This document shows positions 1 through 7,131 of a stretch of 42,197 nucleotides of DNA, piece after piece. Under the pieces are notes generated by a model that saw nothing but the letters and a program-made list of their open reading frames with translations, was not told the DNA's origin and searched no databases. This stretch comes from JAXGPF01 sp964463985 (lineage in GTDB: Bacteria > Verrucomicrobiota > Kiritimatiellia > JAAZAB01). The DNA lies in the NCBI GenBank assembly GCA_964463985.1, contig CAYXEK010000022.1, forward strand, positions 1 to 42,197, given 5' to 3'. The translations under genes and the position numbers were made by a program. The stretch's first letter is position 1; each line of letters begins with the position of its first letter.

Positions 1-1
1 T

Positions 2-406
2 TGCAGTAAAGCTTATTACGACAACAGCGACGCCTATACTGATTGGTATCCGAACAAACACCCCGCTGACCGGCAGCAGATTCACCACGGAGACACGGAG
101 GCACTGAGCAGCCCGGTCTCCCCCATACTCCTCCCGTTCTCCAGTGGAGGCGTTGCGCGAATTTGGCACAGGGCGATCATTAGATCTAATCCATTCAGGC
201 CAGGATGGCATGATCGCCCTGCGCCAAATTCGCGCAACACTCGTTCCGGGAGAGCACCGGAGCATGGCATGCAACGCGCCATGCCTTTCCGCTCCGTGCC
301 TCCGTGTCTCCGTGGTGCATTCCCCGTTCGACCCACATTTTCTGGCGAGGAACCGGAAAATTTAATTTTTGTCGCAAGCACCTTTTGGGTGTGGGAAAAT
401 TTTTGA
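2..406 (+). other. Open frame at window edge, possible 3' end of an upstream gene
   Basis: Frame 2 is open from the first base to a TGA at 404-406. The first ~27 codons read like ordinary protein (Tyr/Asp/Asn-rich, YYDNSDAYTDWYPNKHP). The rest runs straight through the nested palindrome at 83-317 and reads like junk. One explanation is that the palindrome sits at the 3' end of a gene whose body lies upstream; chance openness in GC-rich DNA is equally possible. It does not resemble the C-terminus of MdcA, the gene expected upstream of mdcC, as far as I recall that family. Confidence 0.2.
83..317. repeat. Nested palindromic element (235 bp)
   Basis: The outer arms are 83-104 and 296-317, a perfect 22-bp inverted repeat with core CCACGGAGACACGGAGG. 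The inner arms are 152-180 and 210-238, 28 of 29 bases complementary, around a 29-nt loop. Between outer and inner arms on the right is a further small hairpin, GCATGGC/GCCATGC (263-285). Most of the 1-451 stretch is this element. The CACGGAGACACGGAGG core is, from memory, a common intergenic sequence in environmental bacterial genomes. No protein-coding role is supported. Confidence 0.8.
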
Positions 407-441
407 ATTTCAAACCGGAAATCGGTTAATTTATCCGGCAT

Positions 442-447
442 GGGAGG
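442..447 (+). promoter_or_regulatory. Shine-Dalgarno of mdcC
   Basis: GGGAGG ends four bases before the ATG at 452. It decides for that start rather than the in-frame ATG at 440, which overlaps the site. Confidence 0.7.
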
Positions 448-451
448 TAAA

Positions 452-766
452 ATGGCTGTCGCCGAATTTACGCTTGCTGTCACCGCCGCCAAGATCAAAC
501 CGCTGGCGGCCGAATGGTCGCACGCCGGCGTGGTTTCGTCCGGCGACCTGGAAGTGTTGATCAAGCCCGACCCCGGCAGCGGCCGGGCCGTGTTCCATGT
601 CCGCACCAAGGCGGCGGGTTTCGAAAATGTCTGGCGCCAGGTGCTCGAGCGCCTGACGCAGCGCCTGGAATTGGGGGATGTCCAGGTGCATATCAACGAC
701 AACGCCGCCACGCCGCCGGTGGTGGCGCGGCGCATTGAACAGGCCGTCCGGGAGGGCCGGGAATAG
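452..766 (+). CDS. mdcC: Malonate decarboxylase acyl carrier protein (delta subunit)
   Basis: This 104-aa protein is the small carrier subunit of biotin-independent malonate decarboxylase. In this family a serine carries 2'-(5''-phosphoribosyl)-3'-dephospho-CoA, and acetyl and malonyl groups are shuttled on it. The diagnostic region is VVSSGDLEVLIKP near residues 23-35, with the prosthetic-group serine just before GDLEV, and a C-terminal INDNAATPPVVARRIEQA segment. The ATG at 452 is chosen over 440 because GGGAGG stands at proper distance. mdcD follows after 30 bp in the same orientation, as in known mdc operons. The acyltransferase subunit gene mdcA, normally just upstream, is not in the window; the interval in front of mdcC is a palindromic repeat. 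Confidence 0.88.
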   Translation: MAVAEFTLAVTAAKIKPLAAEWSHAGVVSSGDLEVLIKPDPGSGRAVFHVRTKAAGFENVWRQVLERLTQRLELGDVQVHINDNAATPPVVARRIEQAVREGRE

Positions 767-796
767 TGGTCGGTATTCAGTGTTCGAGATACATTT

Positions 797-1780
797 ATGA
801 ATCAATCCAACTGGGAATCCTTACAGCAGCAGAGCTTCGCCCGCGCTTCCGCGCGCGCCCGCACCCGGGGGTTGCTCGACCCGGGCGCCTTTCGCGAAAC
901 GCTCGGTCCGCCGGCGATGTGCACCAGCCCGCATTTGCCGGTGCTGGGCGAGATCGCCGAATTTGACGACGGGATGGTTGCCGGCGTCGGCCTGCTGGAC
1001 GGCCGCCCGGTTTTCATGGTTTCCATGGAAGGCGGATTTTTCGGCGGCGGCATCGGCGAAGTCAACGGCGCCAAGATGTTTGCAACCATCCGCCTGGCCG
1101 CGGAAGCCTGCGCGGCGCTGGAAAAACAGCATGGCGGGCCGCTGCCGGAAAGACGCCGGCCGGCCGTGATCATTTCCTTCGACTCGGGCGGCGTGCGCCT
1201 GCACGAGGCCAATGCCGGCCTGCTGGCGCACGCGGAAATCATTGACGCCATCCAGGATGCCCGCGCTCAGGGCGTGCCTCTGATTGCGCTGTGCGGCGGC
1301 CGCATCGGCGCCTTCGGCGGCATGGGATTTGTCATCATGGCCGCCGACATCATCATCATGAACGAGCAGGGCCGCATCGGCCTGACGGGCCCCGAGGTGA
1401 TCGAGCAGGAGATGGGGCCGGCGGAATTCGATGCTTCCGACCGCGCCCTGGTCTGGCGCACTACCGGCGGCAAACACCGTTATATCATGGGCGATTGCGA
1501 CTATCTCGTGGAAGACTCCATCGGCGCTTTCCGGCGCCAGGCGCAGGCCGCGCTGCGGCTGGACCGCCCGGCCATCGCCGGCATGCGCAAGACCGGTTCG
1601 CCGGCGCTGGTGCGGCGCGAGAAGCTGCTGGTGGCGCTGGCCGCGCAAGGCCGTGTCAAGGATTCAACGGATTTGTGGCGCCAGGCGGGCAATCCCAACC
1701 CCGCGGCTCTGACGGAGATGTCGCTGGCGGAGTTTTTAAAAACCGTTTCCAGGCTGCCGCAGCCGGCAACCCCGGATTGA
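797..1780 (+). CDS. mdcD: Malonate decarboxylase beta subunit
   Basis: This 327-aa crotonase-fold, carboxyltransferase-like subunit forms, with MdcE, the malonyl-S-ACP decarboxylase. It releases CO2 from malonyl bound to MdcC and regenerates acetyl-S-ACP. Family features are the N-terminal SFARASARARTRGLLDPGAF, the glycine-rich GGFFGGGIGEVNGAKM near residues 78-93, and GGRIGAFGGMGFVIMAADIIIMNEQGRIGLTGPEVIEQE in the middle, which is the oxyanion and substrate region of this family. Length is slightly above the usual 280-300 aa. The stop TGA lies inside the first of three GGATTGATTTCA repeats that punctuate the following intergenic interval. Its partner mdcE is 443 bp away instead of nearly overlapping. 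Confidence 0.9.
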   Translation: MNQSNWESLQQQSFARASARARTRGLLDPGAFRETLGPPAMCTSPHLPVLGEIAEFDDGMVAGVGLLDGRPVFMVSMEGGFFGGGIGEVNGAKMFATIRLAAEACAALEKQHGGPLPERRRPAVIISFDSGGVRLHEANAGLLAHAEIIDAIQDARAQGVPLIALCGGRIGAFGGMGFVIMAADIIIMNEQGRIGLTGPEVIEQEMGPAEFDASDRALVWRTTGGKHRYIMGDCDYLVEDSIGAFRRQAQAALRLDRPAIAGMRKTGSPALVRREKLLVALAAQGRVKDSTDLWRQAGNPNPAALTEMSLAEFLKTVSRLPQPATPD

Positions 1781-1888
1781 TTTCACTGTCATCACATTGT
1801 TCTAATTTTCAACCAGAAAACAGCAGTTTTTACTAATAAATTCAGCTATTGCGTTCCCGGCAAAACGGGGTTAAGTTCCGGTTTTATG

Positions 1889-1963
1889 CGGGGTCGGAAT
1901 CGGTATCGGAATCGGCATCGATCCCGATAGCGACAGCGATTCCGACCCCGACGTTGTTTTTTT
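1889..1963 (+). terminator. Hexamer-phased palindrome with T-run, possible terminator
   Basis: CGGGGTCGGAATCG (1889-1902) pairs perfectly with 1937-1950. A T-rich run (GTTGTTTTTTT) follows at 1954-1963. The sequence between the arms keeps a six-base rhythm (tcggaa, tcggta, tcggaa, tcggca ...). It could terminate mdcD transcription, which would separate mdcE from mdcCD. It could also be an intergenic repeat that only resembles a terminator. Confidence 0.45.
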
Positions 1964-1976
1964 GCTTAATTACCTG

Positions 1977-2011
1977 TGGGATGCTACTGGATTGATTTCA
2001 GTGGCATCCCA
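1977..2011. repeat. Hairpin containing the second 12-mer repeat
   Basis: TGGGATGCTACTG (1977-1989) pairs with CAGTGGCATCCCA (1999-2011) with one G-T type mismatch, around a 9-nt loop. The loop is part of the GGATTGATTTCA repeat. Confidence 0.65.
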
Positions 2012-2020
2012 TGGAAAATT

Positions 2021-2171
2021 GGAATGATGGAACGATGGAATAATGGGGACGGGGTTGCGGCGCACAATCAAGCGAGCAAAATACCGGAACCACGTTTAAT
2101 AAAAAAAGCGCGGCCATATTTTGCAACTCTTTGATTTTCAACATTCCATTATTCCACTATTCCAGCATTCC
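2021..2171. repeat. Inverted-repeat unit of ATGGAATAATGG type
   Basis: The arms 2021-2046 and 2146-2171 are complementary at 22 of 26 positions; the core is TGGAATAATGG / CCATTATTCCA. About 100 bp lie between them. The unit is flanked by 24/27-identical direct repeats (1974-2000 and 2177-2203), as an inserted non-autonomous element with a target duplication might be. No ORF is present inside. Confidence 0.6.
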
Positions 2172-2223
2172 CGTCCCTGTGGGACGGTAATGGATTGATT
2201 TCAAACCTTAAACGCCAATATTT

Positions 2224-3150
2224 ATGCAAAATTCAGAAATGAACTTTATCGGCAAGGGACGCGATGCCATCTCGCTGCTGGCGGACGAAGGCAGCTTCCA
2301 GGAAAACATTGTCGGGGCCGCATCATTTGACCCGGCATACGCACCGCCGGCCGTGGTCGGCACGGCGCGGCTGGGCGGTGAGCCGGCGACCGTGATCGCC
2401 AATGACGCCCGCCAAAGCAACCCGCGCTTCAAGGTTGTGTACAGCGGGGTTATCGGCCTGGAGGAAGCCTACAAGATGGCCGAGGCGGTGTATGCCACCA
2501 TCAAGGCCGACTGCGCCCGGCCGCCGGCGGAAAAACGGCCGCTGCTGCTGGTGGTTGATACGCCCGGCAACGCTCCCGGCAAGCTGGAGGAAATCATCGG
2601 CATGAACAAAGCCACCGTTTCCTACCAGCTGGCGCTCTCCGAAGCGCGCAAGGCCGGCCATCCGTCGGCAGCGCTGGTGGTGGGCCGCGGCATCAGCGGC
2701 GCGTTTCTGTGCCACGGCCTGCATGCCGGCTCGGTCTTCAGCCTCTCCGAGCGCTACGGGACGATGGTGCATGTCATGCCGCTCACCAGCATCGCCCGCA
2801 TCACCAAAATCCCGCTGGAAGAGTTGCAGCGGCATGTGATGGACAACCCGGTCTTTGCTTCCGGTCCGGCCTTCGTGCACAAGCTGGGCGGCATCAATGC
2901 GATCGTGGACGACATGGCGCAGGCGCGGCCGATGATCATGCAGTCCATCGCCGCCCAGCGCGCGGCATTCCCCCGCGGGGAAGAGCGCGGCTTCGGCCCC
3001 GTCGGAAGGATGCGGCTGGGGATCGAACGCGGCGGACGCCCGTCCATCGGCGCGGTGCTGGCGCAAATGCGCCGGGAAACACAGGATGCCCTGGCGGCGC
3101 TGGGAATTCCGGTTCAAATCCCCGACCATGCAACCAACCCGGGTGCATGA
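2224..3150 (+). CDS. mdcE: Malonate decarboxylase gamma subunit
   Basis: This 308-aa protein is the second half of the malonyl-S-ACP decarboxylase; MdcD and MdcE together resemble the two halves of a carboxyltransferase. Family signatures are LLLVVDTPGNAPGKLEEIIGMNKA (near residues 105-125), ALVVGRGISGAFLCHGLHAGSVFSL and the C-terminal GGINAIVDDMAQA. An in-frame ATG at 2239 (MNFIGKGRDA) is an alternative start; neither has a clear Shine-Dalgarno. It is separated from mdcD by a repeat-laden interval and has no mdc genes after it. The genes for prosthetic-group synthesis (mdcB, mdcG), malonyl transfer (mdcH) and transport are absent here, so the full pathway must be elsewhere or upstream. Confidence 0.9.
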   Translation: MQNSEMNFIGKGRDAISLLADEGSFQENIVGAASFDPAYAPPAVVGTARLGGEPATVIANDARQSNPRFKVVYSGVIGLEEAYKMAEAVYATIKADCARPPAEKRPLLLVVDTPGNAPGKLEEIIGMNKATVSYQLALSEARKAGHPSAALVVGRGISGAFLCHGLHAGSVFSLSERYGTMVHVMPLTSIARITKIPLEELQRHVMDNPVFASGPAFVHKLGGINAIVDDMAQARPMIMQSIAAQRAAFPRGEERGFGPVGRMRLGIERGGRPSIGAVLAQMRRETQDALAALGIPVQIPDHATNPGA

Positions 3151-3182
3151 CGCGATTGCCATGCGCCCCGGGCAGCCAGGCA

Positions 3183-4259
3183 TTACGCCGCCGGAACCGC
3201 GCCGGCGGGGCCCTGCCAGGTCTGCACGAATTTGACCAGCACCTTCAGAACATTGTCGAACACCGCCAACCGGGCGACCTCGAAGCCATGGCTGTTTTCG
3301 CGGACATGGCCGATGAAAGCCACCCTGGGCGCGCCGCCAGTGTCATAGACCGCGCTGGCGTCGGAACTGGGCTTGGTATAAACGGCGCGCTGCAATTCCA
3401 CGCCGGCGGACGCAGCCGCCGCGGTTAACGCCCGGATCAGTATCTGATCGTAGCAGATTTTCAAATCCTTGATCCAGAGACCCGGTCGGCCGTCCAGTTT
3501 CAACGGCGCGTCCTGCATGATTGGGCAGCCGTCCACCGCAATGAACGCCGCCGGCTGTTCGCGGTGCGCCAGCACCTTGGCGCCGTGGCACCCGCCTTCT
3601 TCATGGACGGTGAATGCCACCAGCAGCGGCCAGGCCGGCGCAATTTTTTCCGCGCGGACCGCCGCCAGCAGCCGCAACAAAGCCACCATGCCCATACGGT
3701 CGTCAAAAGTCCAGGCGCCGATCAGCGGATCGGCCGGATCGCCCAGCAGAACCGGCCCGCGCCCTGCGCGCGCCGGCACGAGCGAAGCGCCTTCCTGCAC
3801 GCCGGCGGAGCGCAATTGCGCCTCGGAAAGCCCGGTGAAAACCCAGTAATCGCTCCATTCCGGGGCCTTGTTCAGTTCGCGGATATGGCCCGATCCGCAC
3901 GACAGCACTCCGGGCAGGATCGCGCCGTCGCCGATGATGTCCATCAGGCGTTCACCGGTCTTGTGCGGCATCAGCCCGCCCGACGGCACAACGCGCAGAC
4001 GCCCATCCGGCTCGATCCGGTTGACCATCAGCGCAATTTCATCCATGTGCGCCGCCAGGACCACCGGGGCGCCGCTTTTGCCATCCGTCAACCGCACGAG
4101 CACGTTGCCTGCCGGATCGGTTTCCGGCTTGAAACCCAGCGCGGAGATTTTGCTCCGGATCAAGTCCGCCATGGCGGCTTCCCGGCCGGGGGGCGCGGGC
4201 ACCGCCAGCAATTCTTCAAGCAACGCTACCGCCGGATGCGGACGGTTTGATTTTGGCAT
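3183..4259 (-). CDS. M42 family metallo-aminopeptidase
   Basis: This 358-aa cytoplasmic dinuclear-metal aminopeptidase belongs to the M42 glutamyl aminopeptidase / FrvX / YpdE family, which forms large tetrahedral shells that trim peptides. The complete ligand set is visible: H71 and D73 in AAHMDE, bridging D187 in FDDRMG, catalytic E220 and ligand E221 in VHEEGG, D243 in AVDGCP and H324 in ENSHGFE. Length is normal. It ends convergently 32 bp from mdcE and starts divergently from the PUR-domain gene. Substrate preference cannot be read from the sequence. Confidence 0.88.
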   Translation of the reverse strand: MPKSNRPHPAVALLEELLAVPAPPGREAAMADLIRSKISALGFKPETDPAGNVLVRLTDGKSGAPVVLAAHMDEIALMVNRIEPDGRLRVVPSGGLMPHKTGERLMDIIGDGAILPGVLSCGSGHIRELNKAPEWSDYWVFTGLSEAQLRSAGVQEGASLVPARAGRGPVLLGDPADPLIGAWTFDDRMGMVALLRLLAAVRAEKIAPAWPLLVAFTVHEEGGCHGAKVLAHREQPAAFIAVDGCPIMQDAPLKLDGRPGLWIKDLKICYDQILIRALTAAAASAGVELQRAVYTKPSSDASAVYDTGGAPRVAFIGHVRENSHGFEVARLAVFDNVLKVLVKFVQTWQGPAGAVPAA

Positions 4260-4389
4260 AAGGCCCCTTCGTCATGGATGATTGTGGTCAAACGGCAAAT
4301 TCTGAAAATCAATGAACGCCTAATTATTCCCGTAAGCCGCCGATTGTCAAATACATTTAAGCGGCGGCGAGGGCGCAGCGTTTTAACGC

Positions 4390-4417
4390 TTGCAAGCCGG
4401 AATTTTTGTGCAATAAT
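4390..4417 (+). promoter_or_regulatory. Predicted sigma70-type promoter of the PUR-domain gene
   Basis: TTGCAA (4390-4395), a 16-bp spacer, then AATAAT (4412-4417), 4/6 and 5/6 matches to consensus, 43 bp before the chosen ATG. The 200-bp divergent region also holds the palindrome AGCGTT-TT-AACGCT (4378-4391), which touches the -35 box and could be an operator. Confidence 0.45.
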
Positions 4418-4460
4418 GTAATTGTCTGCGGGGAATTGCTGTTTTTTTGGGGGGCAATCC

Positions 4461-4799
4461 ATGATTAGTTTTATCGCTAAATTTTGCCAATGCATGAAAA
4501 CCGCGGCCGCGGCGGTGAAAAGCGTTCCGGCGGCCGGCATCTCCCGGCGCGCGCAACCTGTAAAAAACCAAACGGCGGAACGCGCCGGCGAAGCGTTGCT
4601 TTACAGCGAACGCCTGCAGATTGAACGCAAACAATTTTTCTTTGAATTAAAGGAAAATGCCAGCGGCCAGTTTCTGCGGATGACCGAAGATGTCGGCGGA
4701 CGCCGCGACACGATCATTGTGCCCGCCACAGGCTTGACGGCATTCCGCGATGCCGTTGCGCGCGCCGACGCCGCCATCGGCGGCAGCGGCGGGAATTAA
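4461..4799 (+). CDS. PUR-alpha-like (DUF3276-type) nucleic-acid-binding protein
   Basis: The C-terminal half, ERKQFFFELKENASGQFLRMTEDVGGRRDTIIVPATGLTAFRDAV, is the beta-beta-beta-beta-alpha PUR repeat. This repeat is found in eukaryotic Pur-alpha and in bacterial single-repeat homologues such as Borrelia BpuR, which bind single-stranded DNA or RNA as dimers. The protein is 112 aa from the ATG at 4461, which has a G-run (TTGGGGGG) as likely ribosome site. An upstream in-frame start at 4422 is possible but unsupported. Residues 1-45 are a variable, Cys- and Ala-containing leader. A role as an RNA-binding regulator is inferred from the family only. Confidence 0.72.
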   Translation: MISFIAKFCQCMKTAAAAVKSVPAAGISRRAQPVKNQTAERAGEALLYSERLQIERKQFFFELKENASGQFLRMTEDVGGRRDTIIVPATGLTAFRDAVARADAAIGGSGGN

Positions 4800-4841
4800 A
4801 GCCGGCAAGGCCGTCCCGGCTGACGCCCCGTCCGCGCTGCA

Positions 4842-6524
4842 TCAGGGCACGGGAAATTTAGAGGTCAATTCCAACACTTCGCTCCGGATGCTTTTCAGCA
4901 TTTGGGCATTCTTATAATCGCGTACTACCGCCCCAATCCACGCGGCAATCCGCCGCATTTCGGGCTCTTTCATCCCGCGCGTGGTGACGGCCGGCGAACC
5001 GACCCGGATGCCGGAAGTGACGAAGGGCGTTTTGGCGTCGAACGGAATCATGTTTTTATTGACGGTAATGCAGGCGGCGTCCAGGGCCGCGGCGACATCC
5101 TTGCCGGTCACCCCGGCAGGGGTCAGGTCCACCAGCATCAGGTGATTGTCCGTGCCGCCGGAAACAATCCGCAGTCCTTCGGCCTTCAGGCCGTCCGCCA
5201 GGACCTGGGCATTGCGCACCACCTGTTCCTGGTACGTTTTGAACTCCGGTTGCAGCGCCTGATGGAAACAGACGGCCTTGGCGGCGATGATATGCATCAA
5301 GGGACCGCCCTGCATGCCCGGGAAGATCTGCCGGTCAATATCCTGCGCAAATTGTTCGCGGCACATGATGATGCCGGCGCGCGGGCCGCGCAGGGTTTTA
5401 TGCGTGGTGGAAGTGACAAAATGCGCATGCGGCACGGGATTGGGATGGTAGCCGGCCGCCACCAGGCCGGCGATGTGGGCCATGTCCACCATCAAGTACG
5501 CCGAAACGCTGTCGGCGATCTGGCGGAACCGTTTGAAGTCCAGGATGCGGGAATAGGCGCTGGCGCCGGCGACGATCAGCTTGGGCTTGAAGGCCTCGGC
5601 CATCCGGGCCAACTCGTCATAATCAATCTGCTCCGTCTCTCGGTTGACGCCATAATGCATGACATTGTAATACTTGCCGGAAAAATTGACCTTCATCCCG
5701 TGGGTCAGATGCCCGCCATGCGCCGGATCCATGGCCAGCATACGGTCGCCCGGCTGCAGCATCGTCAGGTAAACCGCCAGGTTGGCGGAACTGCCGCAAT
5801 GGGGCTGGACATTGACGTGTTCGGCGCCGAACAATTCCCGGGCGCGGTCAATCGCCAGCCGCTCGGCGTCGTCCACGAAAGCGCAGCCATTGTACCAGCG
5901 CTTGCCCGGATAGCCCTCGGCGTATTTGTTGGTCAAAAGCGAGCCGGCGGCTTCGCGCACGGCGCGGCTGACGTAATTTTCCGAGGCAATCAGTTCCAGA
6001 TTTTCGCGCTGGCGCCGGGCCTCGTTGCGCAAGGCGGCGTAAATTTCCGGATCCGTTTCGCCGGCTTCCACCGGATCAACCATGTTGCAGGTGTAAGCAT
6101 GGATTTTATTCACCCGCCGCTGGTGCCGCTCACTTTTGTCAAAATCCTCGTCCAGCCATGCGGTCAGCACGGCGCGGGCATCCCTGACGCTGATCAATTC
6201 GCCGCCCAGCACCAGCACGTTGGCGTTGTTGTGTGCGCGCGCCATCTTGGCCATACGCGGCGTCAGGCAGAGCGCCGCGCGCACGCGCGGAAATTTATTG
6301 GCCGTGATGCTCATGCCGATGCCGGTGGTGCAGATCAGCAAGCCCTGGTCCACTGCGCCCTGCGAAACCTTGTCCGCCACCAGCGCGGCGTAATCGGGAT
6401 AATCCACCGACGCCCGGTTGAAACAGCCGACATCCTCCGTTTGCACGCCGCGGGCCGCCAAAGCCTCCAGCAGCGCCGTTTTCATTTCAAACCCGCCATG
6501 ATCGCATCCAATCGCTATTTTCAT
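4842..6524 (-). CDS. rpiB-glyA: Fused ribose-5-phosphate isomerase B / serine hydroxymethyltransferase
   Basis: This single 560-aa frame holds two complete enzymes. Residues 1-145 are RpiB (ribose-5-P to ribulose-5-P), with substrate-binding D8-H9 in CDHGG, catalytic C65 in LLICTTGIGMS and H98 in ARAHNNANV. Most homologues have CGTGIG or CSTGIG, so T66 is a variant. Residues ~157-560 are GlyA (serine + THF to glycine + methylene-THF), with ENLELIASENYVS, PHCGSSANLA, PLP-pyridine D347 in VDMAH and PLP lysine K376 in TTHKTLRGPR. The linker (~146-156) is short. A Met near residue 149 could restart translation of GlyA alone, but no Shine-Dalgarno precedes it. The LMW phosphatase gene overlaps the start by 4 bp, giving a ywlE-rpiB-glyA order as in Bacillus. 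Confidence 0.9.
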   Translation of the reverse strand: MKIAIGCDHGGFEMKTALLEALAARGVQTEDVGCFNRASVDYPDYAALVADKVSQGAVDQGLLICTTGIGMSITANKFPRVRAALCLTPRMAKMARAHNNANVLVLGGELISVRDARAVLTAWLDEDFDKSERHQRRVNKIHAYTCNMVDPVEAGETDPEIYAALRNEARRQRENLELIASENYVSRAVREAAGSLLTNKYAEGYPGKRWYNGCAFVDDAERLAIDRARELFGAEHVNVQPHCGSSANLAVYLTMLQPGDRMLAMDPAHGGHLTHGMKVNFSGKYYNVMHYGVNRETEQIDYDELARMAEAFKPKLIVAGASAYSRILDFKRFRQIADSVSAYLMVDMAHIAGLVAAGYHPNPVPHAHFVTSTTHKTLRGPRAGIIMCREQFAQDIDRQIFPGMQGGPLMHIIAAKAVCFHQALQPEFKTYQEQVVRNAQVLADGLKAEGLRIVSGGTDNHLMLVDLTPAGVTGKDVAAALDAACITVNKNMIPFDAKTPFVTSGIRVGSPAVTTRGMKEPEMRRIAAWIGAVVRDYKNAQMLKSIRSEVLELTSKFPVP

Positions 6525-7003
6525 TGGGACCCCTTTTGTAGAAATAAAATCATATCCAGCAAGGCCGCGTCAATCTCGTCCCGGATTTCCCGGTAAACGG
6601 ACACGGTACACCCGATAGGATCGGCAATATCGCGGCCTGGTGGCGACGAGCGGCTGAAACTGGTCAGCAACCGGGTTTTACCGCCGGCGCCGGGGAACTG
6701 CGCCCTTATATCCAGAACATGTCCGGCCGTCATGGCCGCAATCACCGCCGCATCTTCCGCCATGTCTTTGGTTAAAATCCGGCTGCGGTGCGGAGTCAAA
6801 TCAATGCCCTTTTCCCGCATAACTTCGATCGCCGCCGGGCTGGCCATCAAGCCCGGGAGAGCATGCAATCCCGCGGAACTGACGCTGTAATCCGCGCCGC
6901 CGCGCAGGTGATGGCGCAACATGTATTCGGCCATCGGACTGCGGCAGATATTGCCGGTACAAACGAAAATTATCCGTTTAGGCTCCTTCCCCCTCAAAAT
7001 CAC
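6521..7003 (-). CDS. Low-molecular-weight protein-tyrosine/arginine phosphatase
   Basis: This 160-aa cytoplasmic phosphatase has nucleophile C15 and R21 in the P-loop VCTGNICRSPMAE, and general acid D128 in DIADPIG. The family includes Tyr phosphatases (Wzb, PtpA) and the phosphoarginine phosphatase YwlE. The gene order is that of ywlE, but the P-loop has Ile where YwlE has the specificity-determining Thr (CTGNTC). From known structure-function work on YwlE, Ile there favours phosphotyrosine. The start is a GTG at 7003, with no strong ribosome site; a TTG two codons later is possible. It overlaps the rpiB-glyA start by 4 bp, so translational coupling is likely. Confidence 0.85.
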   Translation of the reverse strand: MILRGKEPKRIIFVCTGNICRSPMAEYMLRHHLRGGADYSVSSAGLHALPGLMASPAAIEVMREKGIDLTPHRSRILTKDMAEDAAVIAAMTAGHVLDIRAQFPGAGGKTRLLTSFSRSSPPGRDIADPIGCTVSVYREIRDEIDAALLDMILFLQKGSQ

Positions 7004-7023
7004 CTCTCATCCTAGATCCGGCA

Positions 7024-7121
7024 GTTGGCAAGTTTGCTGCAGATGCGCGGCGCGAAGGATGAAGTTGTATAAGCATTCCGCGAATCCTTCGCAACAAAGC
7101 AGATGCAGTAAAATCGCCAAC
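7024..7121. repeat. Palindromic intergenic element
   Basis: The outer arms 7024-7046 and 7099-7121 are complementary at 18 of 23 positions (both contain GTTGGC and CTGCA when read inward). The inner arms GCGAAGGAT (7052-7060) and ATCCTTCGC (7084-7092) are perfect. It lies between the FAH-family gene and the phosphatase gene, both on the minus strand. Confidence 0.6.
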
Positions 7122-7131
7122 CCCTTCCGGG

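Larger units (their letters stand above)
1774..2203 (+). repeat. Three GGATTGATTTCA direct repeats
   Basis: Identical 12-mers lie at 1774-1785, 1989-2000 and 2192-2203, so starts are 215 and 203 bp apart. The last two sit in longer 27-bp direct repeats, 1974-2000 and 2177-2203, with 24 of 27 bases identical (CTGTGGGA, then variable, then the 12-mer). The two 27-mers bracket the inverted-repeat unit at 2021-2171. Confidence 0.8.

Noticed and set aside
82..735. 217-codon minus-strand frame at the start
   Set aside because: It crosses the nested palindrome and is antisense to mdcC.
1889..1950. Hexamer array considered as a CRISPR or short tandem array
   Set aside because: Units are six bases with no spacers, and the whole forms one palindrome.
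4902..6596. 564-codon open frame on the + strand
   Set aside because: It lies opposite rpiB-glyA, whose both halves match known enzymes residue by residue; the + frame is a GC-bias shadow rich in Gly, His and Arg with no motif.
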